DNA from: Pythium myriotylum
Taxonomy: Eukaryota > Oomycota > Peronosporomycetes > Pythiales > Pythiaceae
DNA length: 64,000 nt
Direction: 5' to 3'
Assembly (NCBI GenBank): GCA_023091665.1
Contig: JALJCQ010000008.1
Coordinates: forward strand, 1,426,001-1,490,000
The notes under the pieces are model-generated. The model had not been told where the DNA came from. It made no database searches and saw only the letters and a list, made by a program, of their open reading frames with translations. Shown here in pieces: positions 19,922 through 29,678 of the stretch. A program made the translations under genes and the position numbers. Each line of letters begins with the position of its first letter. Within the stretch, counting starts at the first letter, position 1.

Positions 19922-20407
19922 TCACATGCAGTTAGAAGAGATAACATCACCAAAGTTAATATATGCGTACTTACTAGTGGATTCTTGGAAGTCGTTGTAC
20001 TCCCATGTAAGAGGGCTGCGCTGGTTATGCCAAGTGTTGCTTGGCATAGCCATGCAGCCCTTACAGATGGGCTCCTTGTGCTGCCTCTGGGCCTCGCTGA
20101 ACCGGCAAGGCGGCATCACCCAGAGGCAGCACTTGCACTGCCGTTGGCGCTTCCTCATCTGCGCAGGGTCGCCGAGCCACCATCGCTCGCCAAGCATGGC
20201 GCGGCACCGGCAGAGAGGAAGGCCAACGCTGGAGACGCGGGGCTCCCGAAGCGGGGGCGGAGGCACCGCTTGCGGGAGCTCCCCGGGCTCCAAACTGTCA
20301 CTGTCCGCTTCTACGTCCTCGCTCGCGTGAACAGACCGAGCGAGGACGTAGAAGCGGGCAGGCGCCCGAGACGGCCTCAGCGCGCACGGTTCGTGCAGCG
20401 GATGCAC
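19922..20407 (-). CDS. Helitron-internal ORF with CxxC...CxxC cluster
   Basis: A 161-aa minus frame contains CKCCLWVMPPCRFSEAQRQH then CKGC, a spacing reminiscent of the Stc1/LIM-like C-x2-C...FS-x2-Q...C-x2-C pattern. A Pro/Glu-rich segment precedes it. Both strands are open, and two large hairpins lie inside, so the reading may be fortuitous. It might be a captured host gene fragment. Confidence 0.25.
   Translation of the reverse strand: MHPLHEPCALRPSRAPARFYVLARSVHASEDVEADSDSLEPGELPQAVPPPPLREPRVSSVGLPLCRCRAMLGERWWLGDPAQMRKRQRQCKCCLWVMPPCRFSEAQRQHKEPICKGCMAMPSNTWHNQRSPLTWEYNDFQESTSKYAYINFGDVISSNCM
20012..20132. repeat. Two large perfect hairpins in tandem (Helitron interior)
   Basis: Hairpin 1 (20012-20061) pairs AGGGCTGC with GCAGCCCT and TATGCCAAG with CTTGGCATA around a 5-nt loop. 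Hairpin 2 pairs 20078-20091 with 20119-20132 (14 bp perfect). Confidence 0.85.
20301..20361. repeat. Long hairpin, 25-bp stem with one G-U
   Basis: Positions 20306-20325 and 20337-20356 are a perfect 20-bp inverted repeat around an 11-nt loop. Flanking bases extend the stem to about 25 bp with one wobble pair. Confidence 0.92.
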
Positions 20408-21481
20408 GTTCCCCGCCGCAGCAACATGTTGAGGCGGCGCTGACGTGTAGTAGGGTCAAAATTCGCAGCTTACTGGCGTATGTGCTGGACTTGACACTTC
20501 TCACCGCCTTCGCAGACTTTAGGGAACTTGCTTGGACTTGTTCCAAACCGGACTTGTGACTCTCAGAACTCTTTGAAGCAAGAGTTAGAGCTTGGAACCC
20601 ACCACGTATGACTGCCTCACACAGTCAACGGGCAAGCAATCGCAGCAGCAACGATCTTTAGCACCGAATCCTCTTCCACGTCCACTCAACACTGCAACAC
20701 CCGTGTACTCTGGGTGGTTGACAGTGATCGCAAACGGGAGCCTTTCGATACAAACGGGGTCTTGATTGGTTGACAGTGATCACAACCAGCGGAGTTGGAC
20801 TGAACGAAGCGCCCTTCCCACACTTGGATGTCCCTTCACCTCAGAACGGACTTGTTGACGCCGGCCGACTTCCCTGAGGTGGAGAGGAAGATCGCTATCG
20901 ATTCACTTGAGCTTGACTTGGCAAATTGGGGAGTTTCTTACTTATCGTTTTTCCTACTCTGTGTTTTCCTGAAAAGTCGCCTAGGGGGTCCCTCCTTGAG
21001 ATCTTTTGTGAAGGGTCGCGATGTCACTATCGACCCCTCCGGTAGTGACCAACTGGTCACTACCGATGATAATGTCACTATTCAAAGGAGGTCCCTATCC
21101 TAGCGGTTTCTGTCCTAAAATATGTACTGCAGTAGACTGCACTAGAATAAAAAGAACTTAGCTGATTCTTGGGCCGATCGCCGAAGCGCTACTTGAAATG
21201 ACAGTGATCATAACCACTGCCAAAGACCCGGTTCTTGAACTACTTCCGATGACAGTGATCGCAACTACTGTCAAGGCTTGATTTTCACTGACGCTGCACT
21301 TGATACTTCTGGACTCGGCGGCTGGTGCCTTCGCCGAAATCGTGATGAGTCTTGCCACCACTGGGGCCCGGGAAATCGCCAGCCACTTCACGTCAGCGCT
21401 GCGCGGTGCGCTGCGAGGTCATCGTTATGCGCGGCGCACCGCGCGGCCTCAACATGTTGCTGCGCTGGGCGGGCCGCCGGT
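20408..21481. other. Helitron interior without recognisable gene; dispersed GACAGTGATC motif
   Basis: The motif GACAGTGATCRYAA occurs at 20720, 20772, 21200 and 21250. An 11-bp hairpin (CGGTAGTGACC/GGTCACTACCG) lies near 21041-21066. No coding homology was seen. Confidence 0.5.
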
Positions 21482-21890
21482 GGCCTCTGCACCACGTCGC
21501 CAGAGCGTGGTGGAGAGGCCTCCGCAGCGACGTGTGCCCGGGCCAACCGCGGCGAGCGACGTGGCGCGGCTGGCCGTGGCACATCGCTCGCCGCGGCTTT
21601 CGCTGCCGCCCCGGAGGTTGGCGTCGCTGCCGACGCGAGGCGCTGCGACCGGCGCATCAGCGCGAACAACCATAGGGGCAGCGTGGCGCAGCAGCGCGGA
21701 GAAGGAGCGGCGCAGAGGAGGAGCGTGGCGCGGCGCGGCGGAGGAGCGTGGGGGCGCGATGCGGCGGTGGGCGGCGCGGAGGAGGCTCGCGGTGGAGGAG
21801 AGGCGAAGCAGAATGAGAAATGGCCTCCCACCGCTCGGGGCCCCGCCGTGGGTGACTGACCTTGGTGTCAGTCACTCTCAGTCACCCACG
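21482..21890. repeat. GC-rich hairpin cluster (Helitron interior)
   Basis: Stems: 21482-21496 with 21506-21520 (7+7 bp, one mismatch); 21547-21559 with 21584-21596 (13 bp perfect); 21852-21860 with 21867-21875 (9 bp) competing with 21847-21859 with 21878-21890 (13 bp). Several long ORFs on both strands here are GC artefacts. Confidence 0.8.
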
Positions 21891-21939
21891 TAAGTGGTAG
21901 GCTATAGTGGATTACAGGTTTTTTTAGATAGTTCTTTAA

Positions 21940-22202
21940 CCCTTTCGCAATCAAACGTGTAAAAATTACACGTTCTGAGGGTTTCTCATAAGCTGGTGTG
22001 ATTGAACCCTCAGAACGTGTAAATTTTACACGTTTTACAAAACCCGTCATTGAAGTTTCGCAAAACCTCAACATAACCTCAAAACCTCTCAAGGTTAAAT
22101 AGCAATAACCTCGAAACTTATTTGCAATACACGATCTGGAAATTTTGACTTGATTAAAGTATCAATACAATCCCTGTTTGCACGGAGGTGATTGCGAAAG
22201 GG
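21940..22202. mobile_element. piggyBac-like MITE, 263 bp, TTAA target
   Basis: The ends CCCTTTCGCAATCA and TGATTGCGAAAGGG are a perfect 14-bp terminal inverted repeat. They abut TTAA on both sides (21936-21939, 22203-22206), the piggyBac target. Inside, ACGTGT...ACACG and AACCCTCAGAACGTGTAAA form subterminal palindromes. No transposase. Confidence 0.9.
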
Positions 22203-22206
22203 TTAA

Positions 22207-22880
22207 GAAGTGTAAAAATAAGAATGAGAGGTAGTCCTGTGTTATATCTTAAATCAGTTGAAAAATGGCCCTTCAGACGGTGTCCAGGTAGCAACACTGG
22301 CAGCGAGGCCGCGCCGCGAAAATAATCAGCACGGCGCTGGCGACCATGGAAACCTGTCTTGGTTGACTTGAATATGCTCTGTGCCAATTCTTACGGCGTA
22401 ACTCGTCGTAGAAGCTGATGGTGCCGATGCCATTTTTGCATGTTGGATACAACAGCAGTTGTACCGGGAGTGGAGGGGGAGCACAGACCAACTCTTTCAA
22501 TATAAACCCAATGAACGTGAAATTTTGGAATTAGACGTGTCCTACCCTGTCATTTGTCGCACCAAAATTTGGCGGCGATCGGCGGGCTCCTCGCGGAGCC
22601 AGCCCCGGATCTCTCCAGCGCCCGCATCTCCATGTGCGAGCCCGAGGAAACCCACTGACCGTGGTTATTTCTGGTCTCCGTCTGGCGACTGACAGATTCC
22701 GGCCCGAGGGGTAGGTTTAGGAGGCTTTTGGAGAAATTCAATGCAAAGAGTGCTAAATAAGTGGATTCGGCCCCTCCCCCCACGCGGGGCCCCCGAAATC
22801 CACTGCCCGAAGGCCGGTTCGCGGTTCGCGCGGTCCTGTCGTAACCGCCCTCGCTACGCGAGAGCGTTACGACCGTTCCG
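22207..22880. other. Helitron 5' region, no recognisable gene
   Basis: Mixed-composition DNA between the MITE and the Helitron 5' end. Short frames exist on both strands with no recognisable domains. Confidence 0.5.
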
Positions 22881-22895
22881 CTTTTAGTATATAGA

Positions 22896-23140
22896 AAAGG
22901 TTGAAACATCCATATCAAAACACTTCAAAGAAGAGATATTTACAAAAGATAAAGAATCTTTACTCAAAGATGGATTTGTTAGCAAAGGAGATTATCTTGA
23001 AATCCCACCAACAATACTGAATGCCAGATACAAACAATGGTGCATTGATACTGGACATAACCGTATGTTGCGTAAAGCTATCATTGAGAACATCCGAAAC
23101 GATAAGGTTGATGGAGTTGTGTTCAAATATTATGATGGAT
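22896..23140 (+). pseudogene. LNARYK-family orphan ORF fragment (copy 3)
   Basis: The frame continues the ORF broken by the Helitron: ISKHFKEEIFTKDKESLLKD, FVSKGDYLEIPPTILNARYK, IIENIRNDKVDGVVFKYYDG. It is then joined near 23140 to unrelated sequence. Homology to copy 2 is high, with scattered substitutions. Confidence 0.6.
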
Positions 23141-23629
23141 ACGACAGATTACGTGTCTCAATGGCCAGACGTGTGACCTCGAGCTTCATCTCGATGGCGA
23201 CGTTCTCCTCGATCGAGTTGAATCCTTGGTTGCTTCCCGTCGCGCGACCACACGAATGTGCCATAGCGCTCTTGAAGTCGTAGTCCATGATGCTGGCATG
23301 AAAGACGAGCTTTGCTTTGCAGTTCCGTCGCCAAAAGCTGCAGCCACAAACGATTTTGACCGACGTGATGCTTGCGTGAGTGAACTCGAAGCCGCTCCAG
23401 TAGATCTTGGTCCTTCCCGTCAAGTATTTTCTTCGTCGTGGTGACGACGCCAGCTTCTTCTGCCTTGCGCTTTGGCGAAGGCGCTTGGCCATCCCGAATC
23501 AGCGCAAGGACGGCGTCGACTTGGGCAGATGTGAGAGGCCTTGCATTTGGCAACTCGGGTGGTGGAGTGAGCCCTGAATGAGACTGGCTCGGCTGGACTA
23601 GGTTCTCCCAGTCCCACGATGTGGTAGCG
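23130..23629 (-). pseudogene. Probable MULE/FLYWCH-type zinc-finger fragment
   Basis: Two minus frames, joined by an apparent frameshift near 23400, give a Lys-rich N-terminal part and then IYWSGFEFTHASI, CGCSFWRRNCKAKLVFHASI and AHSCGRA. The W...C-x-A...H-x-C spacing resembles the FLYWCH/WRKY-like finger at the N-terminus of Mutator-like transposases. The 5' side abuts the Gypsy-A LTR and the 3' side ends at the LNARYK junction. No DDE domain is present. Confidence 0.4.
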
Positions 23630-23931
23630 TGTAACGGTCCGCGACCGTTTACAGCACCTGCGCTTGAGGAAGCGTGAGCAGCCGCTCCGAGTCGACCCCT
23701 GTCGACGAGCGCCAAGGACTTGGCAAAAGGCGAACTGATTGTATTCAGATTATTCGCCTGGGGAATAATCCCCCTATACCTGATATCCCTGGTATCTAAT
23801 ACCCAGGGATATCACCTACTGAAACTAATAAAAGAGAGTCACTACTTAGGGTAACTTTTCCCCTAAGTGGACCACACACATTATGTACCTACACAACCTA
23901 ACCTACTTGTGTAACCTTGTACCCTGTTACA
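23630..23931 (-). repeat. Gypsy-A 3' LTR
   Basis: 302 bp, roughly 97% identical by eye to 56765-57067; TGTAAC...GTTACA ends. Outer flanks of the two LTRs do not share a TSD. Confidence 0.88.
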
Positions 23932-23948
23932 CCACCCCCCCACCCAAA

Positions 23949-24888
23949 ATGAGGAACACCCTTGTCCCTGATTTAAAAACAGCCGTGTCCTAGAAAAGGA
24001 AGACTAGCCTATTCCAGGACGGAATTTCCGAGGACCCACACGGAAATGGGTACAGACTCATGGCGACCATGAGCGCGAAGTCGCGTGTCGATTTTTCGAC
24101 AACGACTGATCGTGAGCCGCAGCGGCTTGGCGCAACACCTCGCTGCGTCATGAGACGCATGCAGACGTGCGCGCGGTCGCCAGCGACCACTGGATCATGA
24201 TGATCCCCCAAAACTGGGCCATTTTGCCGTCTGACGGCGGCAAGCCAAAATGGCATGGTCAGACGACCATTGCGAGACGAGCAGAGCTCGCGGCAAGCCC
24301 AAACTTCGCACACACACCCAATGCGATGGGTTCTTGCCTTGTGCAAGCGTACAGACCTGTACGATGCGAACTCGCAAACTTCGTCTCTTGACGGTGCCCA
24401 GAACTGGGTCCAGTCCAATACTGGAGACTGTGGTCGGTGGGTATCCACCGCGAGTACTACCAAGTACTCGAGAGGCTGGCTAGCCTCATCCAACGACTCA
24501 ACTGAGTGCGTGGAGTGCGGGGATACCCGTGGCAGTCGAACAACGACGTTGCCGGACAACTTCGTGTTGTCGGCCACACGCTCGGGCGTGATGGCTACAC
24601 CGCAGAGAACTGCTCGGTGTACCAACACCAAACTGAGCCAGCCACTCTGGCTTGATGTGAGCGTTGTCCAACGCAACCGATGGGGTCGGTGGACATTGTC
24701 GATGCTTCGACTGCGCCGAACGCGGCGTTCTCGCCATCTTCATGGCCTTCTGCTTGGGTCTTGTACCCATGTCTACAATAGACAGGGACAGTCGACTTGA
24801 CTGAGAAGGACCTTCCGTGTGCTCCACTGAGCGTCTTCCTTGAGGAACTTGAGACACTTCTCATCTTGATGGAGGTGGTCGGTCCCAC
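23949..24888. other. Gypsy-A 3' untranslated region, unusually dense in short hairpins
   Basis: No convincing gene on either strand. Nearly every 20-30 bases a perfect small inverted repeat occurs, such as CGAGTACT/AGTACTCG (24451-24470), CGTACAG/CTGTACG (24348-24363) and TCATGG/CCATGA (24058-24072). Confidence 0.7.
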
Positions 24889-26562
24889 CTACTGGAACCA
24901 TCCAGGATGATCATGTTCGCATGCGCGAACAAGATCAGAGCAATCTTGCCTGAGAACACTCTCATCGACCCAGGAGCTCTGGTTGCTTGGATATCCAAGC
25001 CACTTGACCAAGAGCTGGCGGACGCCATTGTGCACACGCACACTGTCGAGAGACTCGACGTGATAATGGCGTTCGCCATTCCTGTCGATCACAGGCAAAG
25101 TAGCGCGCACCGGTTGCAGCGCTTTCCTTCTGGTCTTCACACCAGTGTCGGGGATCCGACGTGCTCCTTCGGGTTCGGCAAACGTAACCCGACGTCGTAG
25201 TGACGACGCTGCGGTCGCATTTGACGGCCATGTCGCACTTCGACGGGCTTGAGCAAGCCATGCCGAGCGTCTTGGCGCTTCGCTGTGTGGGTAAACCACG
25301 CCACTTGCAGAACCCTGCACTGCGACAGAGTCGCTAGAGGAATCATCCGTGACTGGCACGTTCTCGTGCGCGACTGTCGGTGGTTGCATATCGGCGGCAA
25401 CTCCGCTTGGAATTGTTTCCGACGACTCTTCGTCCGATTCATCTCCATCAGGGCGGAGATACGGCTTGAGCAAGCCGACGTAGAACGTCGGGTGCGTCGG
25501 CAACCATGTTGGCAGATCGACCCTGTAGGAGTTTCCACTCCGCTTCAACACCTTGAACGGGCCGATATATCTCGGCAGCAGCTTCGAGCTGCCCAAGCTG
25601 GACACAGCATTCTGAGACAGGTTCTTCGTGCTGACAAGCACATAGTCGCCTGGCTTGAACACATGCGTGTTCTTCCGACCGTGCTTGTCGGCTTGTTCCT
25701 TCTGAACATCTTGGGCAGCTGCCATCGCGTCACGCACGCGGGTGATGACATTCACACGTGTCGACAAGAACTCGTCGATCTTGCGGCGCTCCGCCGACTT
25801 GGAAACACCTTCCAACTGGGAGGCAAGTAATTGCCGAGCCCCTCCCCCACCAGACTGGGCACTACCCATGAGACAGAGCGGCAACGCTGGGTGTCTCAAA
25901 CCGTTCACGAAGAACGGCGACAGACCTGTCGACGAATGAACAGAGTTGTTCATGGCGAACTCGACCATGGCGAGAGTATCGCTCCACGATGTGGGATTAT
26001 CTCCACAGTACGAACGGAGGATATCCTCCACGACCCGGTTGGCCCGCTCGGTCTGGCTATCGGTCTCCGGATGATCCGTCGTCGACATGTCGAGCCTGGT
26101 GCCCAGGATCTGGAAGAGACCTTCCCAGAAATCACCAGTGAACCTGGGATCCCGATCCGATACGATTGAGTCGGGGAGACCGTGTAGTCGAAACACGGTG
26201 TCGACGAAAAGTCGAGCACAGTCGAGACCTGTGCAGGTATCCGAAACCGGAACAAGATGCACCATCTTGGACAAACGGTCAACAAAGACCAGCACACCAT
26301 TGTGCCCAGCGGACGTCTTTGGCATGCCAAAGAAGCCCATGCTCACTGAGCGCCAGCAATCGCTGGGGACAGGCAAGCTCTGAAGCGGAGCCTGAGAGTG
26401 TGCACTTGGCTTCACTCGTTGACAGACGTCACACGTGCGGACATACCGCGACACCCACTTGTACATCTTGGGCCACCAAAACCTTGGGCTGAGAAGCGCG
26501 TACGTCTTCTCACGGCCAAGATGGCCAGCACCAGATGCGTCGTGAGCACCATACGCGATCAC
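24889..26562 (-). pseudogene. pol: Gypsy-A integrase with chromodomain, first catalytic Asp lost
   Basis: About 557 residues. It has an H2C2 zinc finger (HDASGAGHLGREKTY to CDVCQ) and a catalytic core with VSDRDPRFTGDFW and the Glu of DSQTERANRVVEDI. A GPY-like region (LLPRYIGPFKVLKR) and a C-terminal chromodomain (YHVESLDSVRV, LLVKWLGYPSNQSSWVDE) follow. The first acidic residue, expected in SMDF..G, is replaced: the DNA reads W-R-S-V-S-M-G-F-F-G with a one-codon deletion near 26332-26346. A TGA at 26566-26568 separates it from RNase H in the same frame. It should be inactive for integration. Confidence 0.9.
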
Positions 26563-26565
26563 GTA

Positions 26566-27266
26566 TCACAGATCTTCGTCTGCTGGGACGACTATGCGAG
26601 ATTCTTTGCTGTCCGAGACCTGATACTTCAGGAGGCCGTCTTCAAACGTGTACCGATGGAGTCGGGCTCGAACGCGAGGCGAGAGAGACTTCTCCGAGTC
26701 TGACGACTTGAGAGCACGAATGATCTCTGCACACTGTGCGTCGCCTGCGTAGGCGTCACGAATCAGGTCGTAGACATCAGAAGCAACTGATGTGAGATGG
26801 TTCATCTCGTAGTCGGGACGCCGAGAGAGTGCATCTGCCAGCACGTTGAGCCGACCCGGCTTGTACTCGACAGTAAAGTTGTATTCTGAGAAGAATGACA
26901 ACCAGCGAGCCATTCGCGGCGACAAGTGCGGAGACTGTGTCGCTGTGCGTAGAGACGCATGGTCTGTGTAGACCACGAACGGCAACGCGCCGAGAAGGTG
27001 AACGCGGAACTTCACCAAGGCGTACTTCATCACCAACAATTCCTTGTCGTGAAGTGGATAGTTCTTCTCGGCCGCTTGGAGCTGGCGAGACTGATACGAG
27101 ATGACTCTCTCGTGACCATCGTGGTCCTTCTGCAAAAGTGCACAACCGATCGCATAGTCGGAGTCGTCACAGACGACGCTGTACGGAGCGGAGTCATCCG
27201 GCAACGCCAGGATCGGCGCTTGGAGAAGACTCTCCTTGATCTTCTGGAAAGCAGCTTCCGTGTCGT
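26566..27266 (-). pseudogene. pol: Gypsy-A RT connection/RNase H segment
   Basis: From EAAFQKIKESLLQAP the frame runs through CDDSDYAIGCALLQ, KELLVMKYALVKF and YTDHASLRT, the conserved Gypsy RNase H acidic positions, to the linker before integrase. It ends at TGA 26566-26568, where neighbouring Gypsy copies continue, so an Arg codon (CGA) probably became TGA. The 5' boundary is the junction with Gypsy-B at 27267; sequence beyond it on this strand is unrelated. Confidence 0.88.
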
Positions 27267-28536
27267 GGATTGGGACATGCAGCTGGCTAGGGACGATGAA
27301 GTTCGTGCGCTCCTTCGGCTCTGCGTTTTTCCCGAGCCGGAATTCATGTGGACCGAAGAGGCGAGTATGAAATGGAGTCAATCCTGGATGTTAGATGGGA
27401 GTCCCAGCGAACTAGAGCCGGCAACAAACTGAAACGCCAGTATTTGGTCAAGTTCGTCGGGTACGACGAGCCAGAGTGGATTCCAGTCGAGAAGATCAAG
27501 GCTGGTAAGTTGCTGTACGAGTTCGACAACAGCCGCCGCGCCGAGAGTCGCTTCGCTACTATGCAGTCGGGCGACGGCGAGCCTGAGGACCGCTAGGGCA
27601 ACCTAGCGTGGATTGGGAGCTAGCATCCCCAGCGCCCAGCGTTGAAAGCTAGCGTCTTGGGTGCCAGTGCCCTTGCGCTCCGCGCAGAATACTGGCGATC
27701 TGGGAATGAAGCTTGCTGCACTCCCAACCTGCATATGCATATGTGACGGTGACTAGCACCAGCGAGCCAGTCTCCACGACTGGGTGCAAGTCGGCTGGGT
27801 CAGAGGGCGCGTCTTTCCCAGCTAGTTCCGGTTGGAATCGATGTCCGACTCGGCGAGCTAGTCTGGATGTGAAATCCATCGACCCCCTGGCCCCAGCCAC
27901 AACCATGAAAAACTGCATGTATCAAGTCGTCCGGTGAACGCTACCTATTGTTGCACACGATTTCCAGATCGTTCCAGGTCAACCTACTATTGCACAAGAT
28001 TTCCTGATCGTTCCAGGTCAACCGCGATTACGCTTCACTAGCTATGGCACGTGAGCCAGACGAATGAGCTCCACCCCTGCGAAAACGCGATGCTAGTGGC
28101 TCGCGACCTCCTAGTTCCAACCTTTTGGTGACGCCAGCCTGCCTCTACGCTACTCGTCTGAAAAGTTGTCGGCTTCTCTACGCAACGTTGACTCAGCACG
28201 TGCTGATGCGCGCTTTTATCGCCAGACGCTGTCTCCAGTTGGGTCCAGCTCGTTAGAAGCCCACGACCAGTTGCAAGAATGTCCCTAGTACCGAACGATG
28301 TCTGCGCGGACAATGGAGGTGACGCTGCTACAACAGGATCGCAGGAAGCCAGCGTCCTAAGGATGGATCCAACTTCTGGCGTCAACGACATCAAGTCTAG
28401 CACCCAGTCAGCCGTGCTATTGCGATCGATGCCCGTGCACTGGGCTCTGTGTTGTTGCCCAGATCAGAAGTACGTGAGTGCTCAGCGCCTCGACGCTTCT
28501 CTCCTGATCCGCGTCTCGGGTTGAGCAGAGGGCGGT
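27267..28536 (+). mobile_element. Gypsy-B 3' end (pol tail and 3' UTR), duplicate of 51507-52776
   Basis: 27267-29668 and 51507-53908 are direct repeats of the same length (2,402 bp), nearly identical. This first copy precedes LTR 28537-29668, so it represents the tail of an upstream Gypsy-B copy sharing that LTR. 27600-28536 is untranslated and contains no gene I can support. Confidence 0.85.
27348..27596 (+). pseudogene. pol: Gypsy-B pol C-terminus: chromodomain (copy 1)
   Basis: The frame reads EYEMESILDVRW, a short insert, QYLVKFVGYDEPEWIPVEKI and LLYEFDNSRRAESRF: a complete chromodomain fold signature. Chromodomains at the integrase end steer Gypsy insertion to particular chromatin. Upstream the frame meets a TGA near 27298 and no integrase core is present. 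An identical copy is at 51588-51836. Confidence 0.85.
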
Positions 28537-29668
28537 TGTGATAAAGTGCCCGCGTCTTTTGCAGCCTGGTCCCAGGTTGTGTGAGCTGGCACAGAGCTGG
28601 ATTAGTTGACTAGGAAATTAAATGACAAGAGTTAGTAGGTGGCGGTAGCCTGGTACACTGTACCAGCTACTCACCCACCTTTCCAGTCTGGCACAGTGTG
28701 CCAGGAGCTGGGTTCATCCACTGGACCTTCCCAGTGGGTGATTTTCTGTCTGGCTTGAGCTGGCTCCCTCCGGATGTTGACCAGATTCATCCTTTCCGGA
28801 AACCAGTTCCTACCGGTTTTCCCAGTTCGGATTGTGCCATTTCCAGTTAGACCACACAGAGTAGGGTTATTATCAGATCTGGTAGTTAAGTAGGTAGGGT
28901 TCAGGGAGCCAGTTCCTGGCTCCCCTTAGGGTTTTACCCTGTATTGAAAAGACTTCGCTTTTTGCTCTCAACTCCCCAAGTCTCCTCCGTCAAACCGCGG
29001 GAGGACCCAGCGTCAACGCCACAAGGTAAGCCTGCGTGTGTTGGATTTGCCGTAGTGGACTGTGTGCGCGTGTGTCTGGCTGCTGGTGCGTGGGTATTGG
29101 TGTGTTTGCGAGTGAGGAGAGGAGCCAACCCCCTTTCCAGCCCTTGAGGCACTTGCAAAGGGTACTACTCTGTACTAGAGACCTGGAGCACTCCATATTC
29201 TCGCGTATTCTTGTGTTGCGATAGCTGGGAACTGGTCGTAGTTCCCCAGTTAAAGTAATACACTTCATTTGGTTGAGAGAGAGTCTCCCAGATCCCAGAG
29301 GGGATTTCCAGTGTCCTCGCGGATCGAGGTCGTCCTCCGTCCCAGGCGAGACCCAGCGGATCGAAGTTAGTCTTCCGTCCTGGGTCTAAGTGTGTCGTTT
29401 GTATATGTGTATCAAAAGACTGGTCCTCATCGTTACCCAGAGCTGGTTAAGCCGTCTTGGGTTGGTGGAATACTCCAAGTGGACGTATTTCCCCATACTT
29501 CAAAGCTCAAAAGAACCGGTCAAGGGATACATAACGTGAGGTACGAAGCCAGAACTTGGGTTTTCACAACGGGCCCAAGTTCGCCTGCGTGTATTCCCCA
29601 TATACACGCTAGGTCCATACCCTTTTCCAGCTCCAGGAGCTAGCGAAAAGGCAGCGCACTTCATCACA
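28537..29668 (+). repeat. Gypsy-B 5' LTR (1,132 bp)
   Basis: Starts TGTGATAAAGTG and ends CACTTCATCACA; the termini are an imperfect inverted repeat. About 99% identical by eye to 52777-53908 and, inverted, to 36719-36778 plus 49937-51007. The gag ATG is only 10 bases beyond its end. Confidence 0.88.
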
Positions 29669-29678
29669 ACTGGTGCGT

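Larger units (their letters stand above)
17950..22895 (-). mobile_element. Helitron-type rolling-circle element (minus orientation), degenerate
   Basis: On the minus strand the element begins TCTATATACTAAAAG (22895 downward) and ends with a GC hairpin (GTGCCCGC/GCGGGCAC, 17961-17979), seven bases, then CTAG (17950-17953): the classical Helitron 3' end. The flanking LNARYK ORF is continuous across the insertion (AGCTAAAAA/AAAGG), with no target duplication. Flanking bases are T and T on the minus strand, as in Helentron-like insertions. It contains decayed PIF1-type helicase, large hairpins and a piggyBac-like MITE. No Rep domain was found. Confidence 0.85.
23630..27266 (-). mobile_element. 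Gypsy-A, 3' half (RNase H, integrase, 3' LTR)
   Basis: Minus-oriented. It comprises the RNase H and integrase-chromodomain frames, a ~940-bp untranslated region, a polypurine tract (GGGTGGGGGGTGG on the minus strand at ~23932) and a 302-bp LTR (23630-23931). At 27266/27267 it is broken by the Gypsy-B complex, and the matching 5' half starts at 53909. About 75 codons of RT connection are missing between the halves. Confidence 0.85.

Noticed and set aside
21278..21893. Two ~195-aa overlapping plus ORFs in the Helitron
   Set aside because: GC-rich region open in several frames on both strands and full of hairpins; no domain.
23990..24800. Long ORFs on both strands in the Gypsy-A 3' UTR
   Set aside because: They are mutually antisense, without motifs, and lie between the pol stop and the LTR.
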